From: Pseudobutyrivibrio sp. 49
GTDB lineage: Bacteria; Bacillota; Clostridia; Lachnospirales; Lachnospiraceae
NCBI RefSeq assembly: GCF_900100545.1
Contig: NZ_FNDP01000004.1
Location: forward strand, 62,001-126,000
Reading direction: 5' to 3'
Length of the DNA stretch: 64,000 nucleotides
Positions 50,878 to 58,976 of this stretch are shown here, piece after piece. The position numbers and the translations under genes were made by a program. Under the pieces are notes generated by a model. It had not been told where the DNA came from. It saw nothing but the letters and a program-made list of their open reading frames with translations, and searched no databases. Every line of letters begins with the position of its first letter. The first letter of the stretch is position 1.

Positions 50878-53800
50878 CTAGCTTACAATTAGCTTTTTTG
50901 TTTGCTTAATATATTTTGCTGGAATCTCTTCGTCCAGTTTCCAAGTAATATTCATAGGGTTACTACCTGAGTGCTTTACATAATTAACAAAACCCAGGAC
51001 GCTATAAGATGAAGCATTACCCCAAGCATCCTTCTTTGCCTCCCTAACACATAAAAGGACTTTGCTTCCCATTGTCCTATGATGAATGTATCGTTGACCA
51101 GTAGGCGAATGTTCACTCGTAGTGCTCTGGCTCTGCCAATGGAACATTGTCTCATTAATGGAATAATCGTTGTACATTGTTGTTGGAGAGTAATCCTTAT
51201 CCGACTTATTCAACGTGACAAATAACACATCAATTTTCTTTTCAGGTATCCACTTGACACCTTCTCTAACAGTCACTGGTTTCATAAAATCAAGTGCCAC
51301 CAGCAACTGATCTCTTGAATATGTGCAATGCAAATCAATTGGGCAATCAAATCTAAAATCCATACTTTTATCAACAAAACCAATATTCTCATATAGATAG
51401 TTAAATAGTTCTTTCATTTCTTTCAGCATTACTGGACTTGAAGCCAGATTTCCAATATTTATGTAAGCCTTTTCTGGGGAAACAAAATCAATTACATCCA
51501 GCCAAATTGTTACATAAAACATTTGTAGCATTCGTTTCTCAATTTCCGTTAACTTGCTGAAGTCCACATTATCAATATCTTCCAACAACCTAATTATAAA
51601 TCTAATTAGTCGTCTTGAATCAATTGATGCTAATCTTGAAAAAGCCTTTGTAATATCTTTTTCTAAAGACTCATTAAAATCCTCCACCACACCTGCGTTT
51701 ACACAGAGTCTGGAGAAATTATCTTTCTTATATATAGCCCTTGGATCCATTCGATAATGCTTAAGAAAATTTGCCATTGTAAGTTTCTTTCCAGTGTCAT
51801 CAGTGAATGTAGCTATTTTACTCACAATGCCATTCTTTGTTTCAATTGAACTTTTTATATTCTGAAGGACATATTCTCTTGCCTTCTTTTCTAGATATAT
51901 ATAGCACCCCTTTGGAACAGATACAAAACCTTTCTTCAATTCATATTCTACGCTATGTTTTGTATTTGATAATAATGCATTAAATTTTTCTTCGTAATTA
52001 TATTTTTTATTAGCCTGTCCAACAAAGTCAAGAACTGTCAAACAGTCTTTGCTATCATCTAATCGCAAACCTCTTCCCAATTGCTGTAAAAAGATAGTAA
52101 GAGATTCTGTCGGGCGCAAAAATAAGACAGTATTTACAGAAGTAATATCAACCCCCTCATTGTACAAATCAACCACAAAGATAGCCTTTAGTTCTCCTTC
52201 CTCCAGGCGTTTCTTAGCAGTAGCTCTATCTTCTTTACTCGAATCTGAATCTAACTCTAAAGATGGAATTCCATTATCATTAAAGCTTTTTGCCATGAAT
52301 TTTGCATGTTCTTTCGATACACAGAATCCCAATGCTTTCATTTCATCAATCGACACTGTGTATTTCACAACGTTCTCCATTACATGTTTTGCTCTTTTAG
52401 CCGCAACAGCACCACTCATAGAAAGAATGTTACTCAATTCATGTCTGTCATATCCACCACGGACCCATCTGACATCAGATAAATCCACAGTATCTGATAC
52501 TCCAAAATAATGAAATGGGCACAACAATTTTCTATCAATTGCCTCCGGCAAACGTATTTCTGCAGCGATTCGACCACTAAAATATTGAAGAATATCTTCA
52601 CCGTCCATTCTCTCTGGCGTTGCAGTTAATCCTAATAAAATTTTAGGGTTAAACTTGGCTAATGGTTCCTTATAAATAGGGGCTGTCGCATGATGAAATT
52701 CATCCACAACTATAAAATCAAAATAGTCTTCAGGCAATTCATCATATATTTTTTTTGAATTTAATGTCTGTATTGATACAAACAAATGATCCAATGTTTC
52801 AGGTTTATGATTTCCAACCCATAAATCGCCAAAATTTAAATCCTTTAAAACTCCTCTAAAAGTTTCTATACTTTGCTCCAAAATTTCTTCTCTATGTGCG
52901 ACAAAAAGAAGTCTATTCTTTTTCCCTGAATTTTCCTGGCAAAATCTTGCATAGTCAAATGCTGATATAACTGTCTTTCCACATCCAGTTGCAGCAACTA
53001 CCAAGTTTCTTGTATAGCCCAAAATTTTTCTTTCAGCATCAAGCTTGTCTAGAATTTCTTGCTGATATGAGTAAGGTCGAATATCAAATACAAATTTTCG
53101 TTCTTTACCTTCTCCAATATATTTTTCATTTTTCAATGCTTGGATTAATCTAGCTTTTTGTGATTTATCATAAGTCACAAATTCCCTATCATTCCAATAA
53201 CTCTCGAATGTAGCCGCAACCTTTTCTATTGTTGCAGCCATATCCTTTTCTGCCGCTTTTACATTCCATTCTAATCCACTTGTAAGCGCAGCATTAGACA
53301 TGTTTGACGATCCAATATACGCTGTCGTAAATCCGGTTTCTCTGTAGAATATATACGACTTAGCGTGAAGGCGCGTTCTCTTTGTGTCATATGAAATTTT
53401 AATCTCAGTATTGGTTAATTTAGATAACTCCTCAATTGCTTTTACATCGGTTGCACCCATGTATGAGGTACAAATAACTCGCAAAAGACCTCCATTAGTT
53501 GTAAATTCCTTTAATTCCTCAAGAAGTTCTCTCAAGCCACTCCACTTGATAAACGAGACCAACATATCAATTTTATTTGCCGATATTATTTCTTTTTTTA
53601 GTTCAGCAAGCATTTGAGGTTCTCGTACTGCACCTGTAAACAAACTACTATATGCTATAGACGTTTCAGGTCGATTAATATCTTTCGCTTTCTTTCCTAG
53701 CAATAATCTCTCATCTTTATCATTTAGCACGGACAATAATTGGTCTCCTGTCGAATCAATCATAAGCTGTTTTTTTGACTCTGAATCAACCATTTCAATA

Positions 53801-54021
53801 ACTTTATTGATGTACTCAATTTGATTACCGAGAGCACCATCCCCTAGGTTCTCATATATATCGTCCAATTTTTTCTTTAAAAGTTCCGCTACATATGTAG
53901 ACAAAACTCTTGAGGCTTCTGCTGAATCAACTTTTTCTTGATACTTGCATTCTTCCGGAATCAGTTCCAGTTCACTATTAAGTTGTCCATTTATAATTTG
54001 CTCATATAACCCCGGTTTCAT
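50878..54021 (-). CDS. PLD nuclease - SF2 helicase - DUF3427 fusion protein
   Basis: 1047 residues. Residues ~120-260 form a phospholipase-D-type domain with a single HKD-like motif (RLHAKSYIFYRE, then GSSNMS). The SF2 helicase follows: Walker A VVAATGCGKTVISA (~341-354), FIVVDEFHHA (~437-446), GLTATPERMDGED (~464-476) and QQLGRGLRL as motif VI. The C-terminal ~300 residues fit DUF3427 (IHHRTMGSKVLLCVR, WHWQSQST-like FHWQSQSTTSEHSP). Such proteins are candidate nucleic-acid-sensing nucleases in defence. SD GGAGG 4 nt before the ATG. Central gene of the seven-gene operon. Confidence 0.9.
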   Translation of the reverse strand: MKPGLYEQIINGQLNSELELIPEECKYQEKVDSAEASRVLSTYVAELLKKKLDDIYENLGDGALGNQIEYINKVIEMVDSESKKQLMIDSTGDQLLSVLNDKDERLLLGKKAKDINRPETSIAYSSLFTGAVREPQMLAELKKEIISANKIDMLVSFIKWSGLRELLEELKEFTTNGGLLRVICTSYMGATDVKAIEELSKLTNTEIKISYDTKRTRLHAKSYIFYRETGFTTAYIGSSNMSNAALTSGLEWNVKAAEKDMAATIEKVAATFESYWNDREFVTYDKSQKARLIQALKNEKYIGEGKERKFVFDIRPYSYQQEILDKLDAERKILGYTRNLVVAATGCGKTVISAFDYARFCQENSGKKNRLLFVAHREEILEQSIETFRGVLKDLNFGDLWVGNHKPETLDHLFVSIQTLNSKKIYDELPEDYFDFIVVDEFHHATAPIYKEPLAKFNPKILLGLTATPERMDGEDILQYFSGRIAAEIRLPEAIDRKLLCPFHYFGVSDTVDLSDVRWVRGGYDRHELSNILSMSGAVAAKRAKHVMENVVKYTVSIDEMKALGFCVSKEHAKFMAKSFNDNGIPSLELDSDSSKEDRATAKKRLEEGELKAIFVVDLYNEGVDITSVNTVLFLRPTESLTIFLQQLGRGLRLDDSKDCLTVLDFVGQANKKYNYEEKFNALLSNTKHSVEYELKKGFVSVPKGCYIYLEKKAREYVLQNIKSSIETKNGIVSKIATFTDDTGKKLTMANFLKHYRMDPRAIYKKDNFSRLCVNAGVVEDFNESLEKDITKAFSRLASIDSRRLIRFIIRLLEDIDNVDFSKLTEIEKRMLQMFYVTIWLDVIDFVSPEKAYINIGNLASSPVMLKEMKELFNYLYENIGFVDKSMDFRFDCPIDLHCTYSRDQLLVALDFMKPVTVREGVKWIPEKKIDVLFVTLNKSDKDYSPTTMYNDYSINETMFHWQSQSTTSEHSPTGQRYIHHRTMGSKVLLCVREAKKDAWGNASSYSVLGFVNYVKHSGSNPMNITWKLDEEIPAKYIKQTKKLIVS

Positions 54022-54041
54022 AATGCCTCCACATGAATAAT

Positions 54042-54362
54042 TTATAATTGATTATACTTATCAGCCTTCCCCCTAGCCTTCTCCACTGGATACTTAGCTT
54101 CATTCTGATCCATCTTCTTGTTGATAATCTCATCAGGATCAACACCTAGCTTATCTGCAAGGTTCTGGCAATAAACCATTACATCCGCTAATTCTTCTTT
54201 TACATGTTCTTCATCATACTTGTCGTTATCCCACTGAAAACACTCAAGAAGCTCTGCTGCTTCAATAACAATGGATTTTGCAAGGTTGACTGGCGAATGA
54301 AACTGGTCCCAATCTCTATCGTCAGTAAATTTTCGTATTCTTTTGATTGTCTCTTGTTTCAT
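54042..54362 (-). CDS. MazG-like nucleotide pyrophosphohydrolase
   Basis: 106 residues, all-alpha NTP-PPase fold. IVIEAAELLECFQWDND and VKEELADVMVYCQNLA provide the ExxE and ExxD magnesium ligands. RS21-C6/MazG-like enzymes convert (d)NTPs to monophosphates. It sits between the two helicase genes (4 bp after one, 20 bp before the other). Depletion of nucleotides or clearing modified ones is a plausible role (inference). Confidence 0.92.
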   Translation of the reverse strand: MKQETIKRIRKFTDDRDWDQFHSPVNLAKSIVIEAAELLECFQWDNDKYDEEHVKEELADVMVYCQNLADKLGVDPDEIINKKMDQNEAKYPVEKARGKADKYNQL

Positions 54363-54366
54363 AGAA

Positions 54367-55956
54367 TTATTCTCCTGCTATTTCTACGTACTCCCCAAAA
54401 TACTCTCTCAAATCATCATCACATACAAAGAGATATGTTCCTTTTATACCTCTAGTCATAAGAACATAATAAATATTCTTGATGTAATTCAATAATTCAT
54501 CATAATCAGCAGTCTTCTTGCCATTTTGATCATAATAATTTTCAGCTCTTATGATGATTTCTTGTTTATCCTTATCGTAACCAATATCATTGCCTAAAAC
54601 AACAAAGGCGTAATTTAAATCATATCCTTGTATCGAATGAATACACCCTACTTCATCAATTGCTTCTTTAGTGTGAACCCATCCTTCTGTGCAATGATTC
54701 CATTTTCTAGAAATATCTTGGATAGAAATATCTGTCTTTGTCTTATCACTTTGGCTAATCCAAGGCCATGCATAGCCGGCTATCATTCGTGTCAATGAAT
54801 AATGATTTTCCTTGAGATACATATCTTTCTCAAATTCGGAGAAACTCATATACATTTTCAGTTCATATTTTTCAGAATGATATTTTCGACTACAACTACC
54901 ATTCAGCAATTGTTTTACAAACTCAATATAGTCGTTCCCACCTTGCACTCTCATCTGAGTAAACAAAGTGTAATAAGCTATAAGCCTTTTAGGCACAGTG
55001 TTATCCATTTTCTGATCAAATCGTTCAATATCAATACCAGATGGTCCTACCACCTGCATGCTATCGTAGAAAAGAACTGAACAATCTGATTGCTTTAAAA
55101 TCCAATCGAGTTCATCTGATTCCGTTGACAATCCAAGTTTTTCACAATTCTTTTTAAATGCGCCCATATAAGAAATATTCTTATACTGATGCAATCTATG
55201 AGCTTCATCTACAAGCAAAATATCATATTTCCTTTTTGTAACATCAGAAGGGGACAAAATTTGTGAAGGCTTCAACCCATAAATACTTTTGAATATTTGT
55301 TTCATTGTCTTTCTTAACGACACCTGTGGAACAACAAAACCAATAGTTTTATCTTTAAATAATTCATCATCAGAAAGATATTTCATCAAGTATATGGCAA
55401 CGATAGTCTTTCCACTACCTGGCATTCCGTTAACCACAACTCTTTTTGTATTCCCTGATTCAAGCTTCTTAAGAATATCCTCAACGGCTGTTCTTTGGCT
55501 GTCATTAAGTTCCTTATATGGTGAGTACTTGAAAAGATCAGAGTTCTGAATCTCCTCAAGCGAATGTTTTACAAGTTTCTCCTTCTGAAGTTTCCTCCAA
55601 AGTTTTTCAAACTGCTCATCATATTCTTTTTTATTGTAGTATTGTTTATCAGCGATGCCAGAATTCTTATTTGTCACTTGAAACAATTCATCAGCAACAA
55701 TATATTGAATTAGCTTAGACTCATAATCAAAGGTGACGGATTGATTAAACAACTTCGAATAAATAAAGTGTACCTTATCAAATATCTTCTTTTCTTCATT
55801 AGAAGCATGTTGAGTCATCCTAGTTTTGGCATGATTAGATTCGCCTATATATGCCTGTTTTCCATTTTCAAGTATATAAAGCATCGGCCAATTATCTAGA
55901 AATGCATCATCACTATATATATTCTTTTTAAAATCCCCATCTATAATTTTAAACAT
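54367..55956 (-). CDS. GIY-YIG nuclease fused to DUF2075 helicase/ATPase
   Basis: 529 residues from the ATG at 55956 (GGTG 5 nt upstream, 4 bp after the HNH stop); an upstream start would overlap that gene strongly. GIY-YIG domain ~23-95: MLYILENGKQAYIGES then TRMTQH. The DUF2075 P-loop ATPase follows, with Walker A VNGMPGSGKTIVAIYL (~175-190) and LLVDEAHRLHQY (~247-258). The Schlafen-type helicase C-terminal half includes CIHSIQGYDLNYAFVVLG. Probably a nuclease-helicase acting on DNA or RNA. Part of the candidate defence operon. Confidence 0.92.
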   Translation of the reverse strand: MFKIIDGDFKKNIYSDDAFLDNWPMLYILENGKQAYIGESNHAKTRMTQHASNEEKKIFDKVHFIYSKLFNQSVTFDYESKLIQYIVADELFQVTNKNSGIADKQYYNKKEYDEQFEKLWRKLQKEKLVKHSLEEIQNSDLFKYSPYKELNDSQRTAVEDILKKLESGNTKRVVVNGMPGSGKTIVAIYLMKYLSDDELFKDKTIGFVVPQVSLRKTMKQIFKSIYGLKPSQILSPSDVTKRKYDILLVDEAHRLHQYKNISYMGAFKKNCEKLGLSTESDELDWILKQSDCSVLFYDSMQVVGPSGIDIERFDQKMDNTVPKRLIAYYTLFTQMRVQGGNDYIEFVKQLLNGSCSRKYHSEKYELKMYMSFSEFEKDMYLKENHYSLTRMIAGYAWPWISQSDKTKTDISIQDISRKWNHCTEGWVHTKEAIDEVGCIHSIQGYDLNYAFVVLGNDIGYDKDKQEIIIRAENYYDQNGKKTADYDELLNYIKNIYYVLMTRGIKGTYLFVCDDDLREYFGEYVEIAGE

Positions 55957-55960
55957 ATAA

Positions 55961-57124
55961 TCACCACACCTGGTACCCTTGCCTTCTCGCGCTATCATAA
56001 ACAGGCTGCATATTTTTCTGCAGAATATTATAAAATTCTTCCTCAGTATTCCCCTTACGATAAAGCTCCTGATTAGCCCAAATGGAATGCAAATTATCCT
56101 TGAGGCATTTCTCATATCTATGCCTAATCACAGGCTTGCTTGTATCATGAATCATTCCATAGAGAATGAATTGATTACGCGCAAATGCTGGGAAATAATC
56201 ATTCCACCTTGGAAGCCTATTATTCTTTGCAGAATTAAGTGATGAGTCCATAGGCATCAGATTCCAAAGCTCATCATTCATAACAAATGACCATGGAATG
56301 AAATGGTCAATATCATATTTACCTTGTTTTATTGGCTCATTCTTAAACACATCAATAATCTGTTTTTCATGAAGTATGGCCTCCCACAGTTCTCTCACAT
56401 ACTTCAACTTTCGCATCTTTTCATCCATAGGTGCCAATTTATAAACAAGACTTGGTACCTCAGGGTTATTATTCTGTAACCACCTAACCTTTTCAAATTG
56501 AATCCAACCTAGGATAGAAACTGCATTGTCATTGATTAGTCTTATCCAGTTTTCATTAAAAAAGACTTCACGTTTTAATCCAGAAGCATGCCCTAAAGTG
56601 TATGGTAAAGGTCGTGATGTATTCAATACCTCAGCATAGGTAATTAAAACATTTATTCTATTCCAATTAATTACCGCATTTGCGTTATCGAAAAAACCAG
56701 CTAATGCTCTATAAGGAACATTTTTTGTAAGCTGGTCCTTATATACTTTCAGTTTATTATCGTATTTACGAATTTCATTCTTAATCTCAACCTTGCTAGC
56801 ATTAGCTGGCAAATCACTTAATTGCGCAAGCAATAAAACAGCTCGTTCCAAACCGTCTCTTACTTCACCCTCCATCATGCCACTAAGATGAACATGAAAT
56901 TCAAGCACGGTATACCATGCATTACATATCATCTCATCAATGATGTCGTTAAATGTAGTTGTTTTTACGTCTTGGGAAATAAGCTTGACTATAGCCTCCA
57001 GCCAATAGAATTTATAACAGTATGAAGGATCTTTCATCATCAATGAAAAACCCTCGATATCTAGATTATTATAGTATTCCTGATTAATCTTCAAGATTGA
57101 CTGATTATCAAAAGAATTACTCAT
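55961..57124 (-). CDS. Large HNH-domain protein
   Basis: 387 residues from the ATG at 57124 (GGGGG 4 nt upstream; overlaps the MazG-like stop by 8 bp). Residues 1-270 are mainly helical and unassigned. The HNH core YDIDHFIPWSFVMNDELWNL then NSAKNNRLP (~290-330) matches a restriction-type HNH nuclease. The long helical N-terminus could recognise a target or partner. Cytoplasmic. Confidence 0.85.
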   Translation of the reverse strand: MSNSFDNQSILKINQEYYNNLDIEGFSLMMKDPSYCYKFYWLEAIVKLISQDVKTTTFNDIIDEMICNAWYTVLEFHVHLSGMMEGEVRDGLERAVLLLAQLSDLPANASKVEIKNEIRKYDNKLKVYKDQLTKNVPYRALAGFFDNANAVINWNRINVLITYAEVLNTSRPLPYTLGHASGLKREVFFNENWIRLINDNAVSILGWIQFEKVRWLQNNNPEVPSLVYKLAPMDEKMRKLKYVRELWEAILHEKQIIDVFKNEPIKQGKYDIDHFIPWSFVMNDELWNLMPMDSSLNSAKNNRLPRWNDYFPAFARNQFILYGMIHDTSKPVIRHRYEKCLKDNLHSIWANQELYRKGNTEEEFYNILQKNMQPVYDSARRQGYQVW

Positions 57125-57437
57125 AACGCCCCCATTGGTTATTGCCTTCCCAGAAAATTTTATCTCTAAATCCACCACGTTTATCTTGCTTGGCCTGCTT
57201 CACTTCCATCAGTTCCTCGATGGAATGCCCTCTTGCTTCACATATAGCAAACAAGACTTCCAGAACATCAGCCATCTCCTCGATGGATTTATCAGCCTGA
57301 TATTCAGCTACTTCTTCATTAAGTTTTCTATCTAATTCCTGCAGATACTCCTCATCAGAAAGAATCCTAGTAATTGGAGTCTTACCATCAGCTCGAATAA
57401 TTTCTGGAATTTTATCTCTTACAAGTTTTCCACTCAT
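57117..57437 (-). CDS. MazG-like NTP pyrophosphohydrolase (PRA-PH type)
   Basis: 106 residues. LVRDKIPEII at the start, then LNEEVAEYQADKSIEEMADV with ExxE and ExxD ligands, and AKQDKRGGFRDKIF near the end, typical of phosphoribosyl-ATP-pyrophosphohydrolase-like house-cleaning enzymes. First gene of the operon, with AAGGGGG 4 nt before the ATG. A decayed tail of a similar gene lies at 62559-62650. Confidence 0.92.
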   Translation of the reverse strand: MSGKLVRDKIPEIIRADGKTPITRILSDEEYLQELDRKLNEEVAEYQADKSIEEMADVLEVLFAICEARGHSIEELMEVKQAKQDKRGGFRDKIFWEGNNQWGRYE

Positions 57438-57506
57438 ATATCCCCCTTGACCTCATATATTAATTAGTATAGCACATCAACTAATCCATACGCATAGTTT
57501 ATGTGT

Positions 57507-57629
57507 TTAAAACTTTCCATCCTTCACACAACCCCCGAAATAAGGACATTTCAAACAACATTGTCCACAGCTTCGCTTCTCTATTCGCTTCTTTTTCTGT
57601 AACCAAAATATCAGTCGCTTCATAAACAT
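57507..57629 (-). CDS. 40-residue Cys-rich microprotein
   Basis: A short gene with a near-ideal SD (GGAGG 6 nt before the ATG at 57629). The N-terminal half is basic with a short hydrophobic segment (KRLIFWLQKKKRIEK). The C-terminal half is CGQCCLKCPYFGGC, five cysteines in a CxxCCxxC...C pattern that could bind a metal or Fe-S cluster. Two other ATGs in frame allow slight variation. A TATAAT lies ~60 bp upstream. It stands 69 bp upstream of the MazG-like gene. Function unknown. Confidence 0.6.
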   Translation of the reverse strand: MFMKRLIFWLQKKKRIEKRSCGQCCLKCPYFGGCVKDGKF

Positions 57630-57687
57630 CATTTACCTCCTCGAAAGTACTCATCCGCCCAACCGGTTCATCTATTTTCCTTTGTTA

Positions 57688-57754
57688 ATTATATTGTAGC
57701 AACCAAATTGACATTTTATTGGACAGCAGGATTTTCCCCCAAAAGTGATATAAT
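57688..57754. promoter_or_regulatory. Divergent -10 elements
   Basis: Minus strand TATAAT (57693-57688) faces the Cys-rich microprotein. Plus strand TATAAT (57749-57754) faces the 57787 gene. Neither has a good -35, so expression may need activators. Confidence 0.5.
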
Positions 57755-57786
57755 ACAAATAAAGTTTTTATTAATAGAGGGAAGCT

Positions 57787-58116
57787 ATGGCAGAAGAAAA
57801 CTTAAACCCAGCGATATCGAAAATCATGGATATTTATACCTTTGAAAAGGGAGTAAAAAATGGTACATACTCAGACTCTAAAGGAATTGCTTACTTGATT
57901 TTAAATGGTACACTATATACAACATATAATGTGTATATTGATAGACAACGTATTACTAAAGCAGGCTCAGTTGTTACTTTTCAAAGTCTTTTGAAAACAT
58001 ATGGATCTGATGAAATACAAATCAGATATGATTTGAAAGAACAAAGACTTCCTTCACTTAGAGCATATAGAAATTCTAAAGAGACAAATAATAATTCAGA
58101 AAAAAAGCATAGATAA
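57787..58116 (+). CDS. Uncharacterised 109-residue protein
   Basis: GGGA lies 4 nt before the ATG. Hydrophilic, beta-rich (LNGTLYTTYNVYIDRQRI). The C-terminus ends in Lys/Asn-rich sequence after a poly-A stretch. A frame-related fragment follows directly (58124-58303), so the natural gene may once have been longer. No family recognised. Confidence 0.6.
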   Translation: MAEENLNPAISKIMDIYTFEKGVKNGTYSDSKGIAYLILNGTLYTTYNVYIDRQRITKAGSVVTFQSLLKTYGSDEIQIRYDLKEQRLPSLRAYRNSKETNNNSEKKHR

Positions 58117-58123
58117 CAATTAA

Positions 58124-58303
58124 GCCAATAGTGACTCCTCTAACAGCGGATTTGATGGATATGTAGAGACCTATTATCACAATACAACAAATTCAGCTAA
58201 TCGCTATTATGTATTAACAGATGGAGACTTCTATATGTACGTAGAAGTAAGCTACTTACTCTCTGACCCATTCGATTTAGAATTTTCCTTAGAAACAATG
58301 TAA
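58124..58303 (+). pseudogene. Start-less coding fragment after the 57787 gene
   Basis: A plus-strand frame open from the TAA at 58121 to the TAA at 58301 reads SGFDGYVETYYHNTTNSANR then YYVLTDGDFYMYVEVSYL. It has no ATG and no SD. Protein-like composition suggests a broken gene or a displaced C-terminus. No simple single-base shift joins it to the gene before. Confidence 0.4.
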
Positions 58304-58322
58304 CATCCACCATTGCAACACC

Positions 58323-58347
58323 GCCCCTGGTAAAACAGGGGCTTTTT
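58323..58347 (+). terminator. Terminator after the 57787 gene region
   Basis: Seven-bp perfect stem GCCCCTG/CAGGGGC, 6-nt loop, then TTTTTATT on the plus strand. Confidence 0.9.
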
Positions 58348-58494
58348 ATTACAAAAAAAACATAAAAATACAAAATTTATACCTTAAAAACAGAGCATTA
58401 TATTTATTTTCTCCATTATTTCAATATACAGGTTTACAAAACCAAGAAATATTTCTTTTTACCTGTTAGAAAACCAAAAATGGAGGTAATAAAC

Positions 58495-58839
58495 ATGACA
58501 CTAAAGTATTTATCAAACAACAAGCTTCAAGCAATCACAAACACACTCTCAAATGAAGCCTTCGGCAACCCATACCCATACTCAATCATCTTTGTTGACC
58601 CCAAAGAAGTTAATACTGCCAAATTCTATCCGTATGCAGAAATCCCAGAAGGGCACGAAGACGAATGCATCATTGAGGTCTCGAAGAAAATGCGACACTC
58701 ATCTATCGAGAACTTTATCCTTTGTCTTCTATATTGCCTATATCAATACAACGCCTGGTGGAGAGGCGTCGAGCCTACAGACTATAGCATTACAAGAGCT
58801 GAGCTCAATAACTATATTGATATCCTTAAAAATATATAA
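58495..58839 (+). CDS. Uncharacterised 114-residue protein
   Basis: Start at the ATG 58495 (GGAGG 7 nt upstream). Mixed alpha/beta, soluble, with a Trp/Tyr-rich middle (YCLYQYNAWWRGVEPTDY). No known family. Followed by a strong hairpin shared with the convergent gene. Confidence 0.6.
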   Translation: MTLKYLSNNKLQAITNTLSNEAFGNPYPYSIIFVDPKEVNTAKFYPYAEIPEGHEDECIIEVSKKMRHSSIENFILCLLYCLYQYNAWWRGVEPTDYSITRAELNNYIDILKNI

Positions 58840-58855
58840 TCTCAAAACGTAAGAA

Positions 58856-58888
58856 GGGGCTGCCACACTAAACTAGTGCGACAGCCCC
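58856..58888. terminator. Bidirectional hairpin between convergent genes
   Basis: GGGGCTG/CAGCCCC outer stem and CACTA/TAGTG inner stem, short loop. Long and GC-rich; T tracts on either side are weak (ATTATG on plus, TTCTTACG on minus). Confidence 0.6.
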
Positions 58889-58976
58889 ATTATGATATTA
58901 GAGAGATAACGCAGCCTTGTAGCCGCCTTCTTTATGAATCTTGCGCATGGCATTATCTTCCTCATCTCAGCCACGT

